The notes under the pieces: model-generated
What the model was told of the DNA's origin: nothing
Seen by the model: only the letters and a program-made list of their open reading frames with translations
The model's database searches: none
NCBI RefSeq assembly: GCF_017591435.1
Contig: NC_059286.1
Coordinates: 693,501 to 757,500, forward strand
Direction: 5' to 3'
Length of the DNA stretch: 64,000 bases
Source: Portunus trituberculatus
Lineage: Eukaryota > Arthropoda > Malacostraca > Decapoda > Portunidae
Position numbers and translations under genes: made by a program
Shown: piece after piece, positions 47,301 to 55,009 of the stretch
Numbering within the stretch: the first letter of the stretch is position 1
Layout of the letters: every line of letters starts with the position of its first letter

Positions 47301-50300
47301 CTTCCTGTATTTATTTATTACAATTCTGAACTTTAGCAGTTTCTGCTGCCTTCAGCCCGGTGTAGCGGGAAACTGACCCCTCAACTCCGCTAATATGAAC
47401 AGAGCGTAACTTCCATTACTAATTCTTACCATTTCAGTTGTTTTTGGTAACTGTTATATTGTGGTAGTGAAAACTTTGTATGACATAAATAAGAATTTTC
47501 CAATCGCTTTGTTATAAGGAAAAACAAGTACATATTACTCGTAAAATATTTGCACTGTGAAAGGCAACACTCCCTCGTGATATCTTGTGTCTATTTTTAT
47601 CCACAAGCACTCCCAAACAGCAAAACATGACATGTTTTTCTTTCAACTCTGGAACGATATTATGCATGTGTCCAACTCGGGGATCGACTGGTGAGAAACG
47701 AGGAAGCGAATAAACTAGTCACATAAGGCTTTGCTAAGTCACTAACCTTAGCGCAAAATATCTCACACCAATTAATACCACTTCCAGTCAGTTCTGGGAG
47801 GAATGACTGTCATTTTCATTTGTTTCACATCATTTAAGACTGGTTTAGCAAAAAAATAAAAAATAAATAAATAAATAAATATCCATGATGTGGCCAGCAC
47901 TGGCGAAATCACAGAGTCTCAGATCTGCTGACGCTGTATGGGTTAATGATATGCCAGTAGGAATTGACAGTTGCATGAACACGTTTGCGGACGATACTAA
48001 AATTATGAGGAGAGTAAAGAATGTGGAAGATTGTAACAAGTTACAGGAAGATCTTGATAAAATATATGAGTGGAGTAAAGAGTGGCAGATGGAATTTAAT
48101 ATAAACAAGAGCCATGTTATGAAAATGGGAAGAAGTAGATACAGACCAAACAGGGATTACAGGCTGGGTGATGAGAAAATTAAAGAGACCAATGAGGAGA
48201 AAGACTTAGGAGTAACCGTGCAAAACACTTTGTTGCTGGAGAAACACATTAACAAGATATTTGGGAAAACATATAACATGCTTCAAAATATTGGCATTGC
48301 ATTCCACTGCCTAGATGAAGGAATGATGAAGAAGATATTATGTACCTTAATAAGACCCCAGTTAGAATATGCAGCTTGTGTCTGGTCACCGCATATGAAG
48401 AAAAATGTGAAGAAGGTGGAAAGGGTACAGAGGCTGGCAACAAGGAAAGACTGAGGAAACTGGGGCTGACCACATTAGAAGAGAGAAGAACAAGAGGAGA
48501 CATGATAACTATGTATAAATTGGTGAACAAGATTGACATATTGGACAGAGAGTTGATAAAGGTGACCACAAGTAATCATCTCCGGGGACATGGCAAAAAA
48601 TTAATAAAAGACATCTGTCTAAATGACGTGAGAAAATACAGTGTCCCGCATCGTAGTATTGATAAGTGGAATAAACTGAGCAGTGATGTCGTTGATGCGG
48701 TGTGTGTCAATCAGATGAAAGAGAGATATGACAGGAGTGGACAAGGAGACAGGACACAGAGAGCTTAGCTTGGGTCCTGTAATACACAAATAGGTAAATA
48801 CAAATAGGTAAATACATCAAAGACAACCATTGGCTGATAATCTAAACATTTTGGCATAAATCTTATAACTTTTTTTTAATTAATTTTTTAAATCTCGACT
48901 GGAGCATGTCCTTAATATCAGCTGTGCAGTTTTTCCCCAGTGGCAGTTTCCTATTTCAAACAAACAAAGGCAAACTGACAAAAATTTATGCACTATTGAC
49001 TAACTATGTGGGAAAAAAATGCTCGTGTGAAGATATGCTAGGCACCAACCTGCACAGTCGTATCATCATGCGTGTAAAAACTATTTTTGTGAAGCGAGCT
49101 TTATAGATGTTTTGCCTTGGGTTTGGTTGACACTTGATAGCTAAGTACCTATCATTTTACAGTCCTGTTACTATAAAGTATATAGCTGGAGTTTGGTGTA
49201 GGATGGCTGCTGAGGTTGGTAGTGTATGTTGTGAGCTGGGCGCTGGATGGAGTCACTTATTGAGATAGCAGAATACATAAAGTTGACCGGTCCATGAATC
49301 TGATTGACTCCCAGAATGTGAAGCAAAATGAAAAAATGGTTTTGTTTGTGAAGTTTGGATCTGCTAGATAGAAATCCTCACTGGCTCATCCACTTTTTAC
49401 AGTGAATTGTTATACAGGTAACTCAATTTACGCGATAGATGTGTTCCAAGAGGCATCGTGTATATTAAAATTCGCGTAAAACAAACATGTAATTCTCATA
49501 AGAAACAATTGATAATAGGGGGATGCGGGATGTGGTCTCCCCCAAAATTGTACAAAATACTCTACTTATTTGGTTAAATTAACATGTTTTTATTATTTAC
49601 CATTTTAAATACTAGAAGTGTATTTAAAGTAAAGGGAAAAGCAAGAAATAATAAGAGAAAGCAAGAAATAATAAGAGAAAGCAAAAAATAATAAGAGAAA
49701 ACAACAAAACAAAGAATACGTAAGCAAAACACTCACTGTGTCACTGCCTTCACCACTCACACCACAGTCAGTCACCATCTTCCTCTGAGCTTTACTACTT
49801 TATCAAAAATCCACTTATCAAAAATAACCCCACATGCAGAAGATGAAGGACGTTTTGGGGTCATCTTGTTGAATTATAGGCAGATTGAAGAGATTCCGTC
49901 TGTACTCAGTGCTGGCAGACTGCAAATGAGGCATGGGAAGAGCGGAGCTCCCACCTATCAGCCAGCTGCAGAACTCTCTGGTGTGCAGTTTGAAATTGTG
50001 TCTGGCGCTCAGTTTGAAAATGCTGTTGGGCCAAATCGCATATAAGCAAACCAATCGTGCAAATTTTTTTTTTTTTTTTTTTTTACATTACAAGGGCACT
50101 GGCCAAGGGAAAACAAAGTGTTGGAAAAAAAAAATCCCGCTGGTTGCCAGGCCCTGTTAAGAGGAGAGTAGGAGAAAGAGAAAAAACAAAAAAATCTAAA
50201 AGGAGGGTCCAGTTAACGTAAGAGGTGTCTTGACACTCCTCTTTTGAAAGAGTTTAAGTCATAGGCAGGTGGAAATACAGACACAGGTAGAGAGTTCCAG

Positions 50301-53300
50301 AGTTTACCAGTGTAGGGAATGAAGGAGTGAAGATACTGGTTAACTCTTGCATTAGGAAGATGGACAGAATAGGGATGAGAAGAAGTAGAGAGTCTTGTGC
50401 AGCGAGGCCGCAGGAGGGGAAGGCATGCAGTTAGCAAGTTCAGAAGAGCAGACAGCATGAAAACAGCGGTAGAAGACAGATAAAGATGCAACATTGCGGC
50501 GGTGACTTAAAGAATCAAGACAGTCAGTTAGAGGAGAAGAGTTGATAAGACGAAAAGCTTTAGATTCCACCTTGTTTAGTAAAGCTGTGTGTGGATCCCC
50601 AGACATGAGAGCCATACTCCATACACGGGCGGATAAGGCCCTGTACAGAGCAAGCAGCTGGGAGGAGAGAAAAATGGACGAAGACGCCACAGGACACCTA
50701 ACTTCTTGGAAGCTGATTTAGCAAGAGTAGAGATGTGAAATTTCCAGTTTAGATTTTTAGTGAAGGATAGACCGAGTGTGTTTAATGTAGAGGAGAGGGA
50801 AGTTGAGTGTTATTGAAGAAGAGAGGATAGTTGTCTGGAAGGTTATGTCGAGTAGATAGTTGTAGAAATTGAGTTTTGAGGCATTGAACAAAACCAGGTT
50901 TTCTCTGCCCCAATCAGAAACAAGTGAAAGATCAGAAGTTAGGCGTCCTATAGCATCTCGCCTTGAGTCATTTAATTGTTGTTGGGTTGGGCGTCTGTTG
51001 AACGCTGTTGAATAATGCAAGGTGGTATCATCAGCATAGGAGTGGATAGGGCATTGAGTCAGATTTAGGAGATCATTGATGAATAATAGAAAGAGAGTGG
51101 GTGATAGGACAGAACCCTGTGGAACACCACTGTTGATAGTTTTAGGGAAGAACAGTGACCGTCTACTACAGCAGCAATAGAACGATCGGAAAGGAAACTG
51201 GAGATGAAGGTACAGAGAGAAGGATAGAATCCGTAGGAGGGTAGTTTAGAAATTAAAGATTTGTGCCAGACTCTATCGAAGGCTTTCGATATGTCAAGGC
51301 CGACAGCAAAGGTTTCACCGAAGTCCCTAAAGAGGATGACCAAGATTCAGTTAGGAAAGTAAGAAGATCACCAGTAGATCTGCCTTTACGGAAACCATAC
51401 TGGCAATCAGAGAGAAGGTTGTGAGCTGATAGATGCCTCATTATCTTCCTATTAAGGATAGACTCAAAGGCTTTAGAAAGGCAGGAAATCAAAGCTATAG
51501 GGCGGTAGTTAGAAGGATTGGAGTGGTCACCTTTTTAGGGACAGGTTGAATGTGAGCAAACTTCCAGCAAGAAGGATAAATAGAAGTAGAGAGACACAGA
51601 TGAAAGAGTTTGACCAGGCAGTGAGCGAGTTCGGAAGCACAGTTTTGAGAACAACAGGAGGGACTCCATCCGGACCGTAAGCCTTCCGAGAATCAAGGCC
51701 AGAGAGGGCCAGGAAAACGTCTTTATAAAGAATTTTAATTTTAGGGATGAAGTAGTCAGAGGGTGGAGGAGTAGGAGGAATATGCCCAGAATCATCCAAA
51801 GTTGAGTTGGTAGCAAAGGTTTGAGCGAAGAGTTCAGCTTTAGAAAAGAAGAGACAGCTGTAGAGCCATCTGGATGAAGTAAAGGAGGAAAGACGAAGAA
51901 GTAAAGTTGTTAGAGATATTATTGGCTAGATGCCAGAAATCTCGAGAGGAGTTAGAATTGGAAAGACTTTGACATTTTCTATTGATGAAAGAGTTTTAGT
52001 AAGTTGGAGAATAGATTTGGCATGATTACGGGCAGAAATATATAGGGCATGAGTTTCAGCAGTTGGATGGCTACGGAACCGTTTGTGAGCCGCCTCTCTA
52101 TCATTGACAGCACGAGAACAAGCAGAGTTAAACCAAGGCTTTTTAGCTTTAGGATTAGAGAAAGTATGAGGAATGTATAGCTCCATGCCAGAGATAATCA
52201 CCTCTGTTATGCGCTCGGCACAAAGAGAAGGATCTCTGACATGAAAACAATAATCATCCCAAGGAAATCAGAATAGTACTGCCTTAGTTCCTCCCACTTA
52301 GCAGAGTTAAAATGCCAGAAGCACCTCCGCTTAGGCGGGTCCTGAGGCTGCACTGGAGTGATAGAACAGGTAACGGAAATTAGATTGTGGTCGGAGGAGC
52401 CCAACGGAGAGGAAAGTTTAACAGAGTAAGCAGAAGGGTTAGAGGTTAGGAAAAGATCAAGAATGTTGGGCGTGTCTCCAAGGCGGTCAGGAATACGGGT
52501 AGGGAACTGCACTAGCTGCTCTAGGTCATGAAGGATAGCAAAGTTGAAGGTTTGTTCACCAGGTTGGTCAGTGAAAGAAGATGAAAGCCAAAGCTGGTGG
52601 TGAACATTGAAATGCCCTAAAATGGAGATCTCAGCAAAAGGAAAGTGAGATAAGATGTGCTCCACCTTGGAAGTCAAATAGTCAAAGAATTTTACATAGT
52701 CAGAGGAATTAGGTGAGAGGTATACAGCACAGATGAATTTAGTTAGAGAGTGACATTGAAGTCTTAGCCAGATGGTAGAAAATTCTGAAGATTCAAGATT
52801 GTGGGCACGAGAGCAAGTGGTGTCGTTACGCACGTATGCGCAACATCCAGCTTTGGATTGAAAATGAGGATAGAGCAAGTAGGAGGGAACAGAAAAGGGC
52901 TGCTGTCAGTAGTCACAGACAACTGTGTTTCGGTTAGGAAGAGAAGATGAGGTTTAGTAGAGGAGAGGTGGTGTTCCACAGATTGAAAATTAGAACGAAG
53001 GCCACGAATGTTGCAGAAATTGATAGTAAAAGTATTAGATGAAGTGTCAAGACACCCAAGGTCGACAGCAGAGGGGCAGTCCGACCTGGGGACATTTATG
53101 GTCCCTCCCAGAGGGGACTCCGAGGCAGGGCGTGGTGAAGCCATTATTAAATTTTGATTTGAAGAGAGTGTAAAAGTGTAAGGTGTTGTAGTGTAGTGTA
53201 GGAAGTAGTAGAAGTTGTCTTTAGAGGGCAGGCTGCAGCTGCTCAATTGTATAAATGAGACCACAAAGGGAACCGGGAAGAGAGGACACGGGGAATCACT

Positions 53301-55009
53301 CAGTCTGCAGCACTGCCTACATCCCCGTAAGTACCTCTCCTGGAGTATTCCACCGGGCGGCAGGTGACTACTGCCTACTCCATAGGAGTAGTATAGTATA
53401 GTAGTAGTATAATTAAATTAATTATAATATTTTTTCGGTCGCGTTATAACAAAAACGCTTAAATTAAACACACATAAATCGAGAATTACCTGTACTTGTT
53501 TTAAATGAACTAATTCCTTTCATCATTAAATTCTATGTTGAAATGACAATTCTGACATCACTTTCATCTTAAAAAATAATCTTTGGTATAAATATTAATA
53601 AGCATATCTCACAACCAAGAGGTGTCTTAGGCCATAAAGAGAGCATTTGGGTTTGTCTTTTCTCACTTAGTATCTTTTGTCTTAGCTATAGATATATGCT
53701 GGGCATAAGCTGAGGAGTTGTAACCATGCAACACAGAACGAAGAGAAGACTAGCTGTCTTGCATATACATTATATGTTAAGTAATATGCATACTGTTCCT
53801 TTTCACACATGATATTTATTTTTTATCTACATACCCCTTTTGTGTATGCATGTTTCCCTTATCCACCATATTTCACAACACAATACATAAAGTTTCTTGT
53901 CAAGGAAGATACTAAAGAAAAATATCTATCCTCAGGGACATTGCTGGACATGAGAGATTTGGCCACATGACTCGTGTGTATTATAAATATGCGTGAGTAT
54001 ATATTTCATGCTGTTACTTCCTAGGTGAAGCTATTATTCTGTAGTATAATCCATGAGTACTTTCAGCTGAACATATTTCATCAGCTTTTCATATATCTTA
54101 CACCATGTTCCATATTGATGTAATGTAAAATGTGTAGTCACACAAGTAAATAGTATAGATAACGAATCCTGAATGTTGTATATATACATACAGCAAAGAA
54201 TTCTTAATATGATAGTACTCTTCATTGTTCAAATTTTGCAGTGTAGCTGCCGTGGTAGTGTTTGACCTCTCCAGACCTCCAACATTTGATGCTGTACTAA
54301 AGGTTAGCTCCTTTTATTTGATTTCTCTGCAGTGTTGTTTAGCAGGAAAAATAATACTAATTTGATAGAAGAGATTGAGCATCAACTTTTAATCTGAAAT
54401 CTTTCACTATCATAAGAATCTAACTCATGATAGTCTGGTCTCTTCATGCAGTGGGTGAGTGACATTCGAGAGAAAGTAACATTGGGTGATGGTCGCCCAC
54501 TGCCTGTTCTGCTGTTGGCCAACAAATGTGATATTGATTCTATCACCATCCACCCAGATGTGATCTCAAACTTCTGCAAACAGCATCACATTGATGCCTG
54601 GTTTCTCACTTCAGCCAAGGAAGACATCAACATAGGTAAAGTGCTGATATTTATCATCATTACCATTATCACCAGCATTATGTATTGTGTTGTCATTTAT
54701 TACATAGAAATATTATACAATAACTTTAAAAATATCCCAGAAGGTTGTCCTTACCTCAGTGCTCCCTCAGGAGATGCCATGAAGTGGCTGGTGGGTCGCA
54801 TCTTAGAAGTGCGGTCAAGTTCCCCAGCTCCTGCCCCAATGGTACGTCCACTGGCCCCAGAAGATCCCCCTGAAAAGGCCCCTACCTACTGTTGCAGGTG
54901 CGAGCTTAGACATTTGATTAGAATAGTTTGTTATAGCCCTTTCTACTTTGCATGAAACAATGCCTTTTCAGTCACTGAATATTTACTGTATCCTTGGTTT
55001 TATAGGTGA
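32310..55009 (+). CDS. Rab32: Rab32/Rab38-family small GTPase, seven exons
   Basis: Spliced model: 32310-32394, 33115-33244, 53936-53992, 54242-54302, 54452-54635, 54771-54897 and 55006-55009. All introns are GT-AG and phases agree, giving 215 aa. Motifs: P-loop GEFGVGKT (24-31), switch I TIGVDF, switch II WDIAG (72-76), NKCD (135-138) and TSAK (164-167). WDIAG with Ile, MTRVYYK and the FDAVLKW segment are typical of the Rab32/38/lightoid subfamily, which acts in trafficking to lysosome-related organelles such as pigment granules. Residue 77 after WDIAG is His (CAT) where Rabs nearly always have the catalytic Gln. The C-terminus is Pro-rich and ends TYCCR, offering a double cysteine for geranylgeranylation. 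If the last intron is retained, reading continues to a stop at 54953. Intron 2 is 20.7 kb and full of transposons. The start lies in good context, just before the conserved core. Confidence 0.85.
32395..33114 (+). other. Rab gene intron 1
   Basis: 720 bases, no transposon recognised, with pyrimidine-rich stretches before the acceptor. Confidence 0.7.
33115..33244 (+). CDS. Rab32: Rab32-like exon 2
   Basis: Acceptor TTTCAG before 33115. Encodes GKTAVIRRYTEGHFSPYYK and switch I through QLW; donor GTAAGT at 33245 splits the Trp codon. Confidence 0.88.
33560..34135 (+). mobile_element. Probable 5' UTR and ORF1 start of CR1/L2-like LINE (copy D)
   Basis: From ATG 33875 a frame reads MGNKQNRLQQLRKM, a stop, then MKKKERRDDDSVAGEAEAF and, with further stops, MRKIHEEEKRNAEGK. 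Short Lys/Glu-rich coiled-coil ORF1 starts of this kind occur in crustacean CR1-like LINEs. It has the same orientation as the ORF1/ORF2 region at 37196 and is cut at 34136 by the poly(T) end of LINE copy B. That it is the 5' end of copy D is inference from order and orientation. Confidence 0.45.
34136..36515 (-). mobile_element. Jockey/BS-like LINE copy B, 5'-truncated
   Basis: The minus-strand 3' end is marked by a T-rich tract at 34136-34155 (poly-A tail) and the shared 3' UTR motif. Endonuclease end: PLTLRLMLSPF-frame remnants and, in the other frame, SSNHNLISISCRISPIPPQD. RT blocks: KAYGPDGVPPIVLKNCA, VPKKGDHSNPSNYCPIALIS, a stop at 35475, then GVPQGSVLSPTLFLLFINDL. The catalytic block reads SYANDTILH, with Asn in place of the first Asp of ADDT. 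The C-terminal segment includes LLDRVESKVLRLINSPPLT. It is truncated inside the endonuclease near 36515. Confidence 0.82.
36516..37195. other. Unassigned AT-rich sequence in Rab intron 2
   Basis: Lies between the truncated 5' end of LINE B and the coding part of LINE D. No gene, terminal repeat or known motif recognised. It may be another non-coding repeat inserted within LINE D. Confidence 0.35.
37465..38601 (+). pseudogene. LINE D endonuclease domain
   Basis: A long open frame. The endonuclease starts at GIQVTFMNIDGFLSKRLE and has IMCVVETKLRPE (metal-binding Glu), VYIPPRTSAWEYEQ, IVGDFNCKEIVWED and CPLGKSDHDVLSFE (catalytic SDHD). This is a well-kept apurinic-type endonuclease domain with its expected catalytic blocks. 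The linker to RT, WFNRNCEKAKKNKEKAWK, follows. It stops at 38599. Confidence 0.85.
38622..39046 (+). pseudogene. LINE D pre-RT and RT start
   Basis: Reads DPKMFYKFINGKLNIREAIE, NLDIDKSMGPDGISRRLLNE and WKRADIVPIYKN, then the LTR element begins at 39051 after GAAT. The RT continues at 45712 with a block containing NYRPVSLTS. Confidence 0.82.
39051..39696 (-). repeat. 3' LTR of Gmr1-like element
   Basis: Starts TGTTACGTTCACCGG and ends CCGTAACA on the plus strand, a TG...CA LTR with terminal inverted TGTTACG. The polypurine tract lies directly beyond 39696. The open frame inside it also occurs in the other LTR and shows no known protein. Confidence 0.92.
39728..41173 (-). pseudogene. Gmr1-like RT and RNase H
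   Basis: RT begins MPSNSQIMSNLDEVFLS (41173) with QPAYRISPIKRDLMKKEVDY, SPWASPYLLTSKPDGSSRF and YPLPLIEDLY. A stop near 40754 and a shift follow, then FVTTIDLLKGYYQIPL, MPFGLSNAPATFQR and the active site SAYLDDLVV (about 40540-40555). A shift near 40390 leads to the connection FLGMAGFYRRFCRNFSTLGA and RNase H with QVDTSGVGVGAVL, STIEKEALALVLALR, VFTDHNPLAFL and NIIADALSRS. It ends at 39728, 30 bases from the LTR. These are unmistakable gypsy-type sequences. Confidence 0.88.
41119..42604 (-). pseudogene. Gmr1-like integrase
   Basis: The 374-aa frame (41480-42604) has an HHCC finger with H105, H111, C141 and C144 and a D,D35E core: D175 in IILDCVGPLP, D234 in IQSDKGSNFT and E270 in SQGCLEWFHQ. 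All catalytic residues are present. A C-terminal module follows in shifted frames: KPGDKVLLFLPIQ near 41470 and GPYVVDQKLSPLNYVVHTPD with HINLMKHYH near 41300-41400, a GPY/F-like segment. Sequence type is gypsy or retroviral rather than copia. It lies upstream of RT on the same strand, which is unusual for gypsy elements. Confidence 0.85.
42543..44382 (-). pseudogene. Gmr1-like Gag and protease
   Basis: Gag starts at 44382 (MASAQFNVEDFCADPSLEQL), with a Gln/Glu/Lys-rich coiled-coil segment made of MQLQAEKE repeats; a frameshift around 43930-43970 in this repeat moves it to the 469-aa frame (42543-43952). That frame carries a capsid-like region with WPKDQWVSLLVPKLVGKAYR and LNLMVLEEWKNKLPFNILRH, a partial zinc knuckle (CKKPGHTIQKC), and a retroviral-type protease with RDTGAAQSIL (DTG at residues 341-343) and VHLVLGNDLAGN. 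A non-AUG frame transition of some kind must link Gag to the integrase frame, unless the break is a mutation. Confidence 0.8.
44383..45064 (-). other. Gmr1-like 5' leader
   Basis: Non-coding leader between the 5' LTR and Gag on the minus strand. Contains the primer-site candidate; no protein recognised. Confidence 0.6.
45065..45707 (-). repeat. 5' LTR of Gmr1-like element
   Basis: Direct copy of 39051-39696, about 97% identical by eye. GAAT follows at 45708. The primer-binding candidate lies just left of 45065 (minus-strand TGGCGACCATGACAGG). Confidence 0.92.
45712..47104 (+). pseudogene. LINE D reverse transcriptase, central part
   Basis: From 45721: MEPLNYRPVSLTSILCKVCE, SERQFGFRKGRLCVSNLL, DAIYLDLRKAFDKVPHNRL. 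It breaks at 46055 in WMENY at a TA-flanked MITE, then continues after 46988 with GREMRTVVRGRKSEWKKVTS and GVPQGSVLGPIIFLIYVN, which ends at the TTAA used by the second MITE. Confidence 0.82.
46056..46986. mobile_element. Tigger-type MITE in LINE D
   Basis: Starts CAGGCAACCTCCGTTTAAC and ends with the complement of CAGGCAACCCCCGCTTAACG, flanked by TA (46054-46055, 46987-46988). 931 bp, without transposase. Interior 46200-46900 has no gene that I recognise, apart from a short tandem AAGATC repeat near 46300. Confidence 0.8.
47109..47942. mobile_element. piggyBac-type MITE in LINE D
   Basis: Flanked by TTAA (47105-47108 and 47943-47946). The left end CCCGTACAGCGTCAGAG and right end (complement of CCCATACAGCGTCAGCAG) are inverted repeats, and CCC next to TTAA is typical of piggyBac. 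834 bp, non-coding. Removing it with one TTAA joins IYVN to DMPVGID in the LINE D frame. Confidence 0.85.
47943..48768 (+). pseudogene. LINE D RT palm and C-terminus
   Basis: Resumes VNDMPVGIDSCMNTFADDTK (catalytic FADD near 47986), then EWQMEFNINKSHVMKMG, EEKDLGVTVQ and LIRPQLEYAACVWSPHMKK. A shift near 48450 leads to LRKLGLTTLEERRTRGD and KYSVPHRSIDKWNKLS, ending at the TAG at 48766. The domain set is complete but the copy is interrupted. Confidence 0.82.
48823..49412. other. Rab intron 2 sequence, no gene
   Basis: AT-rich, no recognisable element between LINE D and Tigger copy 2. Confidence 0.5.
49415..53492. mobile_element. Tigger element copy 2 carrying LINE C
   Basis: Ends CAGGTAACTCAATTTACG and the complement of CAGGTAATTCTCGATTTATG, flanked by TA (49413-49414, 53493-53494). 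Its non-LINE portion matches copy 1 (19612-20454), including GTTCCAAGAGGCAT near the left end and the sequence encoding the C-terminal transposase region. LINE copy C is inserted at about 50064-53410, close to the right end of the host element. Confidence 0.78.
50064..53410 (-). mobile_element. Jockey/BS-like LINE copy C, nearly full length
   Basis: Minus-strand LINE with a poly(A) tail (T run at 50064-50084) and a 5' UTR up to about 53410. ORF2 starts MASPRPASESPLGG at 53143. Endonuclease: TINFCNIRGLRSNFQSVEHH, HLLFLTETQLSVTTD and SSDHNLISVTC. RT: KAYGPDGVPPVVLK, YGFRKGRSTGDLLTFL, LDISKAFDRVWHKSL and a YADDTT-type active site in shifted frames. The C-terminus has SRVWSMALMS-like and YTGKLWNSLPVSVFPP blocks. 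Frameshifts are near 52206, 51930, 51800, 51535, 51340 and 51020. It is the most complete of the three copies. No separate ORF1 was recognised. Confidence 0.85.
53495..53935. other. End of Rab intron 2, no gene
   Basis: AT-rich sequence before the acceptor of exon 3. Nothing recognised. Confidence 0.5.
53936..53992 (+). CDS. Rab32: Rab32-like exon 3 (switch II)
   Basis: A 57-base exon encoding DIAGHERFGHMTRVYYKYA. Acceptor CTCAG, donor GTGAGT. Contains the unusual His after DIAG. Confidence 0.88.
54242..54302 (+). CDS. Rab32: Rab32-like exon 4
   Basis: Encodes VAAVVVFDLSRPPTFDAVLK. Acceptor TTGCAG, donor GTTAGC (weak but in phase). Confidence 0.85.
54452..54635 (+). CDS. Rab32: Rab32-like exon 5 (NKCD, TSAK)
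   Basis: Encodes the WVSDIREKV helix, LLLANKCD and WFLTSAKEDINI, the two guanine-base motifs. Acceptor ATGCAG, donor GTAAAG. Confidence 0.88.
54771..54897 (+). CDS. Rab32: Rab32-like exon 6 and C-terminus
   Basis: Encodes GDAMKWLVGRILEV and the Pro-rich hypervariable tail ending APTYCC. Donor GTGCGA at 54898 leads to a terminal exon at 55006 whose first codon completes Arg and is followed by TGA (55007-55009). Confidence 0.75.

Larger units (their letters stand above)
37196..48822 (+). mobile_element. CR1/L2-like LINE copy D with three insertions
   Basis: Plus-strand LINE interrupted by an LTR element (39051-45707), a Tigger-type MITE (46056-46986) and a piggyBac-type MITE (47109-47942). 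Without them it is about 3.2 kb: the end of ORF1 (to about 37500, including EEEKTKFFWRMRNGRLKKWW), endonuclease, RT and a 3' UTR ending in repeats of AAATAGGTAAATAC. Each insertion is flanked by its own duplication, and removing it restores the LINE frame. The family is that of copy E at the window's end. Confidence 0.85.
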
